NCBI RefSeq assembly: GCF_020497125.1
Contig: NC_059084.1
Coordinates: 40,060,399-40,124,398 of the forward strand
Source: Mauremys mutica
Lineage: Eukaryota; Chordata; Testudines; Geoemydidae
Reading direction: 5' to 3'
DNA: 64,000 nucleotides
The number at the start of each line of letters is the position of its first letter. The stretch's first letter is position 1. Both the position numbers and the translations under genes were made by a program. The notes below the pieces were generated by a model that did not search any database, was not told the origin of the DNA, and worked only from the letters and a program-made list of their open reading frames with translations. This document shows, piece by piece, positions 32,296-44,227 of this stretch.

Positions 32296-34055
32296 GGGCA
32301 GCAGTGACCCTGAGATGGTTGAGTTCAGGATCCTCACAAAAGGAAGAAAGGAGAATAGCAAAATACGGACCCTGGACTTTAGAAAAGCAGACTTTGACTC
32401 CTTTAGGGAACTGATGGGCAGTATCCCCTGGGAGGCTAATATGAGGAGGAAAGGAGTCCAGGAAAGCTGGCTGTATTTTAAATAAGTCTTATTGAGGTTG
32501 CAGGAACAAACCATTCCTATGTGACAGATGATGTGTAAAAAGATGAAGTACTCAATGCTATTTTGCCTTGGTCTTCACAGACAAGGTCATCTCCCACACT
32601 GTTGTCCTGGGCAACATGGGATGGAGAGGAGGTGAGCAGCCCACAGTGGTGAAAGAACAGGTTAAGGACTATTTAGAAAAGCTGGACATGCACAAGTCCA
32701 TGGGTCCAGATCTAATGCATCTGAGGGTGCTGAGGGAATTGGCTGATGTCATTGCAGAGCCATTGGCCATTAACTTAGAAAACTCATGGTGATCGGGGGA
32801 GGTCCTAGACAATTGGAAAAAGGCAAATATCATGCCCATCTTTAAAAAAGTGAAGAACCTAGGAAATTACATACCGGTCAGCCTCACCTCAGTCCCTGGA
32901 AAAATCATGGACCAGATCCTCACAGAAACCATTTTGCAGCACTTGGAGGTGATCAGGAACAGTCAACATGGATTCCCCAAGAGCAAATCATGCCTGACCA
33001 ACCTGATTGCCTTTTATGATGAGATAACTGGCTCTGTGGATACAGGGAAAGCAGTCGACGTGACATATCTTGACATTAGCAAAGCTTTCAATACATTCTC
33101 CCACAATATTCTTGCCAGCAAATTAAAAATGTATGGATTGGATGAATGGACTATTTGGTGGATAGAAATCTGGCTAGATTGTTGAGCTCAAGGTGTAGTC
33201 ATCAATGGCTTCATGTCTAGTTGGCAGCCGGTATCAAGTGGAGTGCCCCAGGGGTTTATCCTGGGGCCAATTTTGTTCAATATCTTTATTAATGATCTGG
33301 ATGATGGGATGGATTGCAGCCTCAGCAAATTCCCATGCACTGCTACAGGTTGGGGACCGACTGACTAAGCAGCAGTTCTGCAGAAAAGGACCTGGGTATT
33401 ACAGTGGACGAGAAGCTGGATATGAATAGGCAGTGTGCCCTTGTTGCCAAGAAGGCTAACGGCATATGGGGCTGCATTAGTAGGAACTTTGACAGCAGAT
33501 TGAGGGGAATGATTATTCCCCTCTATTCAGCACTGGTGAGGCCAAATCTGGAGTACTGCATCCAGTTTGGGGCCTCCCACTACAAAAAGGATGTAGAGAA
33601 ATTGGAGAGAGTCCAGTGGAGGGCAACAAAAATTATTAGGGGACTGGGACACATAACTTACAAGGAGAAGATGAGGGAACTGGGCTTGTTTAGTCTGCAG
33701 AAGACAAGAGTGAGGGGAGATTTAATAGCAGCCTTCAACTATCTGAAAGGGGTTCCAAAGAGGATGGAGCTTGGCTGTTCTCAGTGGTGGCAGATGACAG
33801 AACAAGGAGCAACGGTCTCAAGTCACAGTGGGGGATGTCAGGTTGGATATCAGGAAACACTATTTCATTAGGAGGGTGGTGAAGCATTGGAATGGATTCC
33901 CAAGGGAGGTGGTGTAATCTCCATCCTTAGAGGTTTTTAAGGCCTGTCTTGACAAACCCCTGCTTGGGATGATTTAGTTAGTGTAGGTCCTGCTTTGAGC
34001 AGGGGGTTGGACTAGATGACCTCCTGAGCTCTCTTCCAACCCTAATCTTCTATGA
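32296..34055 (+). mobile_element. CR1 LINE with internal deletions
   Basis: Plus-strand CR1 from the ORF2 linker to the 3' end ('tctatgatt' near 34050). It carries linker remains (32310-32515), a jump near 32515, RT N-terminal blocks (32568-33185; [22 protein letters not shown]), motif B (GVPQG at about 33241), and then a deletion after LSKF (33330). That deletion removes the FADD motif, and the sequence resumes at PMHCYRLG. The C-terminal frame (33404-33871) and 3' UTR follow. A TGA stop near 33182 and frameshifts are also present. It was dead long ago or inserted as a deleted copy. Confidence 0.9.
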
Positions 34056-34064
34056 TTCCCTTAG

Positions 34065-34140
34065 TCCCCTTTGAATATTGCTCAGAGCCTTGGTACCTAA
34101 CTTTGCCATCTGTACAATGGGGATTTACCATTTTGCACTT
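34065..34140 (+). repeat. MIR-like SINE fragment
   Basis: 'ccatctgtacaatggggat' is the conserved MIR core-to-tail block. The rest is worn. Confidence 0.45.
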
Positions 34141-35399
34141 CGCAGAAATAAATCTAAACACTAGTTAAAATTCTAAAACAAAACAAAACTTGTTTTATCT
34201 TTGAAATTCAAATTTTTTTAAATATTTTTCATATGGATATTTTTATTTATATTTATTTTATAAAACTTCACTGGATGTTTTAAGTGGAACAATTTTAATC
34301 CCTTGCTGTGTGAAAAATTTTTCCATCTTACTTTTGAGAGTGATTTATTTTCTTCTTTGTTCTTTTAAAAATGTTTTAAAAATCCTTTCACATGCACAGA
34401 ATATTTTTAATTAGACTGAAAATGTAAAAAATGGAAATTCACACCATAAAGGGAAAGAAATGAATTAACAAAAATCTTTCAAATTTTCCATTTCCTCAAA
34501 ATGTTTTCTATTTTTTATAAGCTCTTATTAAGTCATAAAATATTTTAAATATGTTCAGATAAATCAATGGGAAAATCAAACAGATTTTTTACAGTTCGTA
34601 AAGTTAAGCACCTATACGTCTTTGCATGACTGGGGTCTTAAATACATATTCTCTGCAAAATTATGAACTGCACTTCTATTCCTTCAAATCTATTATTTTT
34701 CATCCCTCATTGTTTTTTTGTTTTGGTTTTTTTTGTTTGTTTTTTTTTGCCAATGAAACTATAAATGAAATATTAACTAGGGTCTGTTCTTTTCACAGAG
34801 AGAGAAAGGATAGGCATCACTCTGCACCTAGGTGTTTTCATGCAGGGTGTCACATGTTCAGATATTAAACAAATTGTTTCTTTCTGACATGCACTTACCT
34901 ACATGCTCCATTCATCATGCACTTTCCATGAGGCAGCAGATCTCCAGAAGAAAACAGACCCTGAAAAATTCAGATTCTGAAAAACTTCCGCTCGTTGTCC
35001 ATTCTCCCAAGCCTTGGAGATCTTCTAATTGTGTGGTCTCCTCACCTTTCTGATGACACAGATCACAGCAGGATAGTTGTTCTGCTTAATCTGCAAAGAG
35101 TTGATCCAAGGAGCATTTATAAATTATAGACCCACAGGCGTAAGTGATGGTTAAGACCCCCTTGAGTGTCTTGCCCATCCTCTTGGCTCAGTAGAAGGAT
35201 TCTTTCCTACAGAATCCTCAGGTGCTTTCTCCTATCTAATTTTAAATGTCAACAACCTTGATCATGTAACTTTCTAAGGTTTCCCAGTGGGCATTGTTAA
35301 AAAGTTATTGGTATTTCACTGTCAAGGCCTTGAACTTTCCTTTCACAGAAGTCTACAGCATATCTTCCAGTGCTTCAAACCTGGAAGGAACACACCTGG
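34141..35399. other. Gene-free stretch
   Basis: AT-rich up to 34770 with long T-runs. The remainder has no recognisable gene or repeat. Confidence 0.4.
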
Positions 35400-35700
35400 G
35401 GTTATGGTTAAATCAGTGGAGTGGAGCTGAGAAAACCTTACCTCAGATTCTATCCATCTGAAGCAGATCCTCTTTGTGTCTTTGAACAAGTCACTCAGGC
35501 AGATTTTTAAAGACATTTAGGGGCCTAGTGGGATTTCAAAAGTAACTAGGTGCCAAACACCTATTGGAACCAATGAATTTTAGGCACCTGGATGCTATTG
35601 AAAATCCCTACAAGTACCCAAATACCTTTACAAATCTGGTTCTCTGTGCCTTGGTTTACCCATCTTTAAAATGGAGACAATCATCTTTCCTTTCCTTCTT
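35400..35700 (+). repeat. MIR SINE split by a dispersed repeat
   Basis: The MIR-like left part ends at 'gaacaagtcactca' (about 35497). The right part resumes at 'ctctgtgccttggtttaccc' (about 35641), followed by 'aaaatggagacaatcat'. In between, 35500-35640 is a copy of the 'gatttttaaag ... tttacaaatct' dispersed family, which therefore inserted into the MIR. Confidence 0.55.
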
Positions 35701-37081
35701 ATTTATTTAGACTGGTATTTTTAAAGGACCCTAAGGGAGTTAAGCACTAAGCTTTCTACAGTTATATGCTCTATCTTAACCCTAAGTAACAAGCTCAGTG
35801 AAGGAATTTCTGTGTGAAAATCTCTTATCTGTGCTATGCAGATGGTCAGAAGTAGATGGTTTAAATGATTCCTTCTGACCCCAAAATTTATGCATCTACA
35901 AAATCTAATTTATTTTCAGTAGCAGTTGGGCACTTAACTGCCATAAGCTTCTTTAATAAATCTTAGATTAGAAGGTTTTTGGAGTATATAAAATATGTAT
36001 ATACAATGACTAGGAGAATGACTCCTGACCTCATTTGGGACTTTTAAGTGTATATAGTAAATAATATATATTTATTTCACTAGATGTTTATTCCTCTGCC
36101 AGCAGATCTATATCTGTGCCAACAGAGGGTGGCTACATTCTTTGATCACAAGTCAGTGTGCCAGGAATACTTGAGATGGATTCTTTTTGCTATCTGGGGA
36201 TATTTCCTTAGGCTAAAATTTCCAAACATGAAGATCTACAATTAAGCTTCCAGGTGCTAAAGTGACTCACAATGTCCCTATTTTAGGCTTCACTGCAACC
36301 CACAAAACTCCGGCCAAAAACTCTGTTTCTGCCACTGGGTATGGGCAATCCTGGCTCACTCTAGGAGTCCAGACACATAACTCCCACATAAGCCCCAATA
36401 TGAGAGGTGAACTGGCATAAGATAGGCAGGCAAAGACCTATTTAGTGTGCAGTACCTGATCCAATAGGCATGCTCAGCATAAAGTATTAAATAAAGCTTT
36501 CATTTTAACAGCATCTCTTGTTCCCTTTCCCTTTAGCTGAAGAGAGCTTATAAAAGAAAAAAAAACACCTCTTGTTTGACAGTCTCGCAGATGGTATCAA
36601 AGATGGTAATAACTGTCCTTTTAGGTAAAATAAAAGAAGGTTGGTTGAGATGAGCTGAAGGTATTGTTATTGCTGCTCTGTTAATGTCCTTTCATTGCAG
36701 CCAGCCAGTGGGATTCAGCTGCAGACAGTTGAGGTGTTGGACTCATCTGTGTCCCTTTCTCTGTCCTGGTCTGGTCCAGACATCTCTCAGGATGAGGACA
36801 AAGGAAGCCCAAGGTCCCAGAAGATGGTAGGGGTGGCAGCTATGATGATGAAGCTTGCTCCAGTAGCCTGCATCCGTTCTTCCTTACCGCCTCCCCTCCT
36901 TCTTTAAGGACTCAGAAAGGGGAGCAATGGATGGATTAGCCCATCCCCTTATTATTTTGTCCACCAATTAGGCCTAATATCCAACACACCAATTTTGGTT
37001 CACTAATTTATGGCTCCACATCTCTTGTTTTAGCAAGCATGATTTCAGCAGTCCATGAATTATATCAACAAGAGTTTTTTG
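35701..37081. other. Gene-free stretch
   Basis: No gene or named element was recognised. The frame at 36695-36907 is short and shows no motif. Confidence 0.4.
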
Positions 37082-38325
37082 TTTAGACTAATTCAGTCTT
37101 TCTGTCTCCAACCTAAACCTCCCCCTCTGCAACTTGAGACCATTACTCCTTGTTCTGTCATCTTCTACCACTGAGAACAGTCTAGATCCATCCTCTTTGG
37201 AACCCCCTTTCAGGTAGTTGAAAGCAGCTATCAAATCCCCCCTCATTCTTCTCTTCTGCAGACTAAACAATCCCAGTTCCCTCAGCCTCTCCTCATAAGT
37301 CATGTGCTCCAGCCCCCTAATCATTTTGTTGCCCTCCAGTGGACTCTCTCCAATTTATCCACATCCTTCTTGTAGTGTGGGGCCCAAAACTGGGACACAG
37401 TACTCCAAATGAGGCCTCACCAGTGCTGAATAGAGGGGAATGATCACATCCCTCGATCTGCTGTAAATGCCCCTACTTATACAACCCAAAATGCCATTAG
37501 CCTTCTTGGCAACAAGGGCACACTGTTGACTCATAGTCAGCTTTTCGTCCACCGTAACCCCTAGGTCCTTTTCTGCAGAACTGCTGCCCAGCCATTCGGT
37601 CCCTAGTCTGTAGCAGTGCATAGGATTCTTCCGTCCTAAGTGCAGGACTCTGCACTTGTCCTTGTTGAACCTCATCATATTTCTTTTGGCCCAATCCTCT
37701 AATTTGTCTAGGTCCCTCTGTATCCTATCCCTACCCTCCAGCGTATCAACCACTCCTCCCAGTTTACTGTCATCTGCAAACTTGCTAAGGGTGCAGTCCA
37801 CACCATCCTCCAGATCGTTAATGAAGATATTGAACAAAACCGGCCCCAGCACTGATCCTTGGGGCACTCCACTTGATACCGACTTCCAACTAGACATGGA
37901 ACCATTGATCACTACCCGTTGAGCCCGACCATCTAGCCAGTTTTCTATCCACCTTACCGTCTATTCATCCAGCCCATAATTCTTTAACTTGCTGGCAAGA
38001 ATACTGTGGGAGACTGTATCAAAAGCTTTGCTAAAGTCCAGAAATAGCACATCCACTGCTTTCCCCTCATCCACAGAGCCAGTTATCTCATCATAGAAGG
38101 CAATTAGGTTAGTCAGGCATGACTTGCCCTTGGTGAATCCATGCTGACTGTTCCTAATCACTTTCCCCTCCTTTAAATGGTTCAGAATTGATTCCTTGAG
38201 GACCTGTTCCATGATTTTTCCAGGGACTGAGGTGAGACTGACTGGCCTGTAGTTCCCTGGATCTTCCTTCTTCCCTTTTTTAAAGATGGGCACTACATTA
38301 CCTTTTTTCCAGTCATCCGGGACCT
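37082..38325 (-). mobile_element. CR1 LINE fragment, RT region well preserved
   Basis: The minus strand encodes RT from 38293 ([20 protein letters not shown]) through motif A (LDFSKAFD), a stop near 37962, motif B ([14 protein letters not shown]), motif C FADD and the C-terminal domain down to 37355. Further pieces run to 37088. Both ends are truncated and the CR1 3' terminal repeat is absent. Of the CR1 copies here, its RT is the least broken (two main frames, 37355-37912 and 37961-38293). Confidence 0.9.
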
Positions 38326-38439
38326 CAGAGTTTATTATAGGTTATTGTGACATCTTACGAACTTTCACATAATTTTTACAGTTATGGTCAAAGTTAGGGT
38401 AAATTTTTAGCCCCAGTTATCATAATAAGGTTCAACTCC

Positions 38440-38760
38440 CTGCTTTCCTTGAAAGGAAAAGCAAAGATCTGAGCCAGGGTCTCTCACACCTTTCAGGACA
38501 GTGTTCTAACCACTGAGATATGGGATATTCCAATGGACAGCTCTCCTGTTGAAGCTGTTCCACAGTACGCTAAATAATTGAAGAGTCAGTGGGCCAGAAA
38601 AAAACTGTCAATGAGGGTGATTTGATAGCTTGGTGGTTTCGGCCTCCATCTCTGAGGTGGGAGACCTGGAGTCTAGTCTAGTTTTCCTGCTTCAGTGACA
38701 GTGGAGCAGCTTCAACAGTAGAGACTGAGGGAGGGCTACATTAGAATATTACACAGGTCA
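38440..38760. repeat. Two divergent tRNA-like SINE heads
   Basis: 38467-38532 on the minus strand ('ctcagtggttagaacac', 'gagaccctggctc') and 38620-38694 on the plus strand ('gcttggtggtttcggcc', 'gggagacctggagtc') look like A and B boxes of tRNA-derived repeats in opposite orientation. This is an old fold-back-type repeat. Confidence 0.4.
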
Positions 38761-39325
38761 GTGGTTTGGCCAAACTTCCAAGAGTTAGGACACCCCTGTA
38801 TGAATCCTTTCTCCCCTCAGGCATAGGGGTACTGTGGCACTCTGTGCACCAAAGCAACACCCTGGCACCTCCACATTCACCATTGTCATATAATTATGAT
38901 ATGTTTTGTACAAAAGATGCCTTCTAAAAGTCTTGATCTATTGAACATTAATATCCTGCTGGTTTTATGTGCTGTCATTGTATGTGAAGTTATGAAGTTT
39001 TGCTATATGTGTGTTACTGAAAGATGTTGTTAAGTTGGAAACACCCACCACTAGCCTTTCAGATACAACAGTGCTAATGGACCAGCAACAAAGACAATGG
39101 ACTATGGAAGAGCTTATCCCCATTTGTAGATGCTTCAGTCAACCTATGGACAGAGGCACCGGGTTATATGGGCTCCAGGAGCCCCAGCCCCAGGAATATT
39201 CAGGGCTGGGGGCTGTGCTCCACCAATAACTGGAGCTGGATTTCTCCCCTGGCCCTGCCTGGAGTGGGCACCGGCCCCTGGCTGCCACTACCACCACCCC
39301 CAGCCCCGGAGCATCCCCGCCCACC

Positions 39326-40453
39326 CAGTAGCGTAGTGGGGTGGAAGGGGGGAAGCAGCCGCTCCCCTTTGAGCACATTTTACAAAATCACCACCTTTCC
39401 AGGCAGCCAGCACTGGGCTCCGGACTTGGAGTCCGGACCGGGTTTTGCATTTGGCTGCCAGCTGGCTCTGGGCTCTGCACCGCCCTCCTGCAGGGGGCTG
39501 CAGGCAGGTCGGGTGGTTGCCGGGCTCCCTGGGGGTGAGGAGGAGGAGGCGCCCATCCGCTCGCAGCTGCCCAGTTCCCTGAGCCGGCCGGGGTGGGCTC
39601 TGCCGGGAGGGGCCGCAGGGCAGCCCCCCCAAGTGCGGCGGGGGACTGAGGAGCAGCAGCCCCGTGCAGAGCAAGGCAGCCATGTGGCAGGCAAGGGGGC
39701 TCTGAAGCCCAGCTGGTGCCCATGGAGAGGGAAGGAAAAGGGGAGGGGGGATGTTTTTTTCTCCTGGTCTCTCTTCAGCGGAGGGGGTTGAGGGATCAGC
39801 AGGGCCAGGAGGCAAAGGAGCGACTTTGGGTTATCCCCCCCACCCACTTACCCTCCCTCAGTGTTGCACCTGGGGCTGTGAAAGGGGCTTAGTGCAGCTT
39901 GTGAAGGGGGTGGGGGTAAAGGTGCTTTAAGGTGCCAGTTGTGTCTCCTCAGTCTCACTGCTGACTAGCTGCAGACCCAGTGCTCAGAACTCAGCAATGA
40001 TCTCAGGGGCTGCACAGTGCTCTATAGGAGTTTTCAATTACCTGCTAAATGCTTCCGCAACGCCACCTTTTCACTCAGCTACATCCTGAATAGTGGGGAC
40101 TGGGGGTGGGGGAGGGGGGAGTGTAGCTGATGCCAATTTGAGGTGAATAGTCTCTTGGCCAGATTCTACTGCGTTTATGGTGCTTTGTGCCATGGGCTGG
40201 AGCAAAGTGGCTGGTGGATAACCAGGAATCTGGTTAATAATTGTTCTCTAAATTCAGCTTTCTTCTTTCTCTCTCTCTGAATTATCGCTAATTCAAAATA
40301 GTAGTGTGCAAGCTGACTGGATAATGATAATAGCATAATCTCTTGTTATAGCACTGTAAACCCTACTACCTGATTAGTAATTGGATATGTTGGCTGGCAC
40401 CTTTTTTTACGTGTTCGCTCCCCCTGATGTTAGAACCTGGCTACACCACTGGG
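39326..40453. mobile_element. Putative non-autonomous hAT-like element
   Basis: The left end 'cagtagcgtagtgggg' and the right end, read inward, 'cagtggtgtagccaggtt' form imperfect inverted repeats of the CAGTGGCGTAG type. The 1.1-kb interior is GC-rich and has no transposase motif. No clean 8-bp duplication was found. Confidence 0.45.
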
Positions 40454-40897
40454 GAGGGGAGCTTCCTAGACCTGAGCAGCTGGGGCTTGGGTGAATTTTG
40501 TGATACTCTGCCCCTCCCAAGCCACCACCCTGCACCCCCCACTCCTGCACTATGCTGGGCAAGGGGCAGCCCCATCCCCAGTGAGGCTATGGTGAGGGGT
40601 GGCAGCAGGGGAGGCCACACGTGATGGCAACTGCCCCAGCCCGGTACCCACCATAGGGGAGGCGAGCGGGCTTTCTGGACCTGAGAGGGACCCTAGGAGC
40701 ATGTGCAGTGACTGTGGGGGAGAGGAGGGGTCCCTCCCCTGGAGCTTGCTGCTGCCAGGGAGGGCGGAGGGGTGTCCTCTCTGGCCCTAGCCCTGGGGCA
40801 GCCTGTCTGCACCCCAAGTTCCTTATCCCCAGCCCTGCCCCAGAGTCCTCACCTGACGGGAAAAACACGCTACTTAAATTTGGTGGTCAATTTAGAG

Positions 40898-41507
40898 TAT
40901 CATAGAATATCAGGGTTTGAAGGGACCTCAGGAGGTATCTAGTCCAACCTCCTGCTCAAAGCAAGACCAATTGCCAACTAAATCATCCCAGCCAGGGCTT
41001 TGTCAAGCCGGGCCTTAAAAACCTCTAAGGAAGGAGATTCCACCACCTCCCTAGGTAACCCATTCCAGTGCCTCACCACCCTCTTAGTGAAAAAGTTTTT
41101 CTTAATATCCAACCTAAACCTCCCCCACTGCAACTTGAGACCATTACTCTTTGTTCTGTCCTCTGTTACCACTGAGAACAGTCTAGATCCATCCTCTTTG
41201 GAACCCTCTTTCAGGTAGTTGAAAGCAGCTATCAAATCCACCCTCATTCTTCTCTTCTGCAGACTAAACAATCCCAGTTCCCTCAGCCTCTCCTCAGAAG
41301 TCATGTGCTCCAGCCCCTAATCATTTTTGTTGCCCTCCACTGGACTCTCCAATTTTTCCACATCCTTCTTTGCAATGTGGGGCCCAAAACTGGACATAGT
41401 ACTCTAGATGAGGCCTCACCAATGTTGAATAGAGGAGAATGATCATGTCTCTCGATCTGCTGGCAGTGCCCCTACTTATACAGCCCAAAATGCTGTTAGC
41501 CTTCTTG
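40898..41507 (-). mobile_element. CR1 LINE 3' end
   Basis: The minus strand has the terminal 'attctatgata' at 40898, the 3' UTR and the ORF2 C-terminus (frame 40978-41304, [14 protein letters not shown]..., ending [11 protein letters not shown]). It then runs up to [13 protein letters not shown], where it is abruptly joined to LTR sequence at 41506-41508. Confidence 0.88.
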
Positions 41508-42122
41508 ACAAAGGCCAGAGGAGGGAGTGTCAGTGCTTGTGCGGACTTCCGGGAAGCGCATGGTGTGGAAGGGGATGCTGGGATGCTCTGGAACCACTCC
41601 TTCAAAGCCAGTCAGGACTCTGGGGGAGCCTCCTCTCTGAGCATACTGTCTCCAGGGCAAGAAGCTTACACCTTCCTGGGTCTGACCTCAGAGCATTCAG
41701 CATGCTCTTCCACACTGTGTGCTTTCCGCAGTGAGTCCGCCCAGGCGGGGTCCTGGGGCAGCCAGAGATCCCTGCACCCCAACTCCGCAGTCAGATGTGA
41801 CTCACAGCCAGACTGTAAAACAGAAGGTTTATTAGATGACAGGATCACAGTCTAGAACAGAACTTGTGGGTACAGAAAACAGGACCCCTCAGTCAGGTCC
41901 ATCTTGGGGGGTGGGGAGCCCAGACCCAGGTTCTGGGCCTCTCCCCATTTCTCCAGCCAGCTCCAAACTGACACTCCCTCCTCTGGCCTTTGTGACTCGA
42001 TTCCGGACAAGGAGGCCACCTGATCTTTGTCCCCAACACCTTCAGTTGGCACCTTGCAGAGGAAGCTGAGGCACCCACACAGTATTCAGAGAAAACATTA
42101 AGAACATTCCCACTTTGTCACA
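41506..42122 (-). mobile_element. ERV LTR with internal inverted repeat
   Basis: On the minus strand it begins TGTGACAAAGTGGG at 42122 and ends near 41506 (…CCTTTGTCA). A 27-bp block at 41508-41534 reappears inverted and exact at 41967-41993. It interrupts the CR1 copy on one side. No retroviral genes are present. Confidence 0.55.
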
Positions 42123-43213
42123 ACAGGTGCAACAAAATATAATACTGTATATTGAAGTAGGCAAGTGCTGCTTCTGACTTTCCACTTTTAATTGACCCTT
42201 GTAATCTTGTGGCACTGACGCGTTGTAGCTTCATTTTATATCGGCTTACAGGGCGGGAGCGGGGGGGGGGGGAGGCACCATTTTGGGCCCCACCAAAAAT
42301 TATACAAACTTGCCGCCTATGCCTATGGACAATGGCTGCCATGACTCATTGGCAGCAGGCAAGGGCTTGTGACCAGATCATATGATACTGAACTCCATTT
42401 TGGTACCTGTATTTTTCCATAAACTGGGCTTGGAAATTGGCTTGAAAAAAAGGGGTTCCTTCCATATGGAATAAACTATAAAGGGGGGATTGACATCACC
42501 ACAGCAGCCCACTCCCCACACAAGAGAACGCTTGGAAACACCTGAGGAATGAAGACTGAACTGGGGGAAGTACTGGTGCCAGGCTAAAGGGGTTTCTAGC
42601 CTGTGTATGGAAGCTTGATGGACTGTTGTACTATCTAACAGGGTGAGACACTGCTTGATTCAAATCCTATTTCATGTATAAGCAAACCGTCGTTTTCTTT
42701 ATTTCTTGGGTAATCATATGATCTGTTTGCTATTACTTGTAATCACTCAAATCTATCTTTCTGTAGCCAAACAATCTGTTTTATATTTTTTTAACTAAAT
42801 CAGTGTGGCTTGAGCGAAGTGTTTGGGAAAAAGCTCAGCTCAGTTAACAAAGGTTTTGTGCATATTCCTCTCCACATAGAGAGAGGGGCAAACTGAGTAA
42901 CTGGAATTCATTCATACCGGTCAAGCTTTTGACCAGGGCAGGACAGTACAGCTCTGGGGTCCTAGGCCGGGGAGCTGGGGGTATTTTGCCTGGACCTTCT
43001 CTATTGTAGGTTCATGCAGTGGCTGGCAGAGCGTTCATGAACACAGCTGGGTGTGGCCCCTGCCTGTGGAGGTTGATGTGAGTGCAAGCTTGGAGGGATT
43101 TACAGCTTGACACAATGTCACAGTGCAAGGGGGAACCCAGACTGGTGAGACAGAGGGCTCAGCTGTACCACAGTCCCAGGTGGTACCCTGGGTGGGGGGA
43201 GACACCCATCACA

Positions 43214-44030
43214 GGGACATTGAAATTGAGTCTCCCACATCCCAGGTGAGTGTATGCTAAATGTTGGGCTAAAAGCTATAAGGTGAGCATCAGCCATTTT
43301 GTATGGGGCGAGGCAGGTACCTAATTCTTTCTCACAAGAAACAGCCATCTGAGTCCCTGGCAAGCCGAGCTAAGCTCCTCCTTGGTGTCCGGACTTAGGA
43401 ACCTGTTTCTGTGAGAAGACTGGGGCCTAGGACATAACCCTGCTGTCTGCATCTTCCATTGGCTAGCTTAGATGTGGACCCATTTAGTGTGTTGCCTTTT
43501 GAGGATCTCATTCGTAGGCACCTATCTCTCCTCATTCATTGTATAGGATCCTTGGTGCCTAACTCGGCTTTGTGGATCCCAGTGTTGTTCCAGCAATTTC
43601 CTAGACACCTAAAAGTTAGGTGGTGCAGCACTGAGCATTGCAACACCAAAGCCCCTTTGTGGAGATGAGTCCTAAATCTATGTTTAGGTACCTAAATAAG
43701 AGGCTTGGCTTTCAGAGGTACTGTTTGCCCTGGTTTCAGAACAGGATTAGAGGCCTGACTTCATTCACAGAAGGTAACTACAGGTATCAGCATGCCGCTG
43801 CTTTCCATAGATCTTGACAGTGCATCATGGTTAAGTGCTAGCAATAATTAGGGTTGAGGTTTTCAAAGGAAGCTATTAAGTTTGGATGTCCAAATGCCAT
43901 TTCATTATGACTGGGTGCCTAGCCCCCTTAGGCTTCTTTGAGGAGCCCAGAGTGAGTGAGGATTGGGTGCCTTTCCAAGTGATGTGCTGTGTTTCACCAT
44001 AGAGCTATTGACCATGCTGTAGGAATCAGA
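43214..44030. other. Gene-free stretch with dispersed repeat
   Basis: Repeated 'gcacctatct', 'taggtacctaaataag' and 'gaggttttcaaaggaagc' phrases (43470-43930) are scraps of the window-wide dispersed family. No gene was seen. Confidence 0.45.
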
Positions 44031-44033
44031 GAA

Positions 44034-44190
44034 AGGTCTATTGCATCACGAAATCAGACATCCTGTGTAACACAGGTCCTAGAGTCACGTCAAGCTGCTC
44101 CCGATAATTAGTGTTTGGCTGAAGCATCTCACAGGAGGACATCCAGCCTGGAAATGAAGGCTTCAAGAGATGGAGAGTCCCCGGCCTTGC
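44034..44190 (-). mobile_element. CR1-related 3' fragment, older subfamily
   Basis: 'acatcctgtgtaacacagg', 'gtttggctgaagcatctc' and 'ttcaagagatggagagtcc' match an old CR1-type tail by recall. The same kind of fragment lies at 54515-54660. Confidence 0.5.
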
Positions 44191-44227
44191 CAGGGCCAGC
44201 CTTAGGGAAAATGGTGTCCTAGGCAAA

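Larger units (their letters stand above)
39153..42321. mobile_element. Composite insertion inside the LTR
   Basis: GC-rich DNA bounded by a 10-bp target duplication. It begins 'gaggcaccgggttatatggg' and ends 'aaacttgccgcctatg'. Within it lie a hAT-like element (39326-40453), a CR1 3' end (40898-41507) and another LTR (41506-42122). I cannot name the outermost element. Its long overlapping GC-rich frames on both strands are composition artefacts. Confidence 0.65.
38833..43213 (+). mobile_element. ERV LTR split by a 3.2-kb composite insertion
   Basis: The LTR begins TGTGGCACTCTGTGC at 38833 and ends CCATCACA at 43213. It is collinear with the LTR at 17279. Its two halves (38833-39152 and about 42322-43213, together about 1.2 kb) are separated by foreign DNA flanked by an exact CCTATGGACA repeat (39143-39152 and 42322-42331). 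No internal retroviral genes are present, so it looks like a solo LTR. Confidence 0.7.

Noticed and set aside
39168..39847. Several overlapping long open frames (up to 207 aa) on both strands
   Set aside because: GC-rich composition inside nested mobile elements keeps stops rare in many frames at once. No domain or motif was seen.
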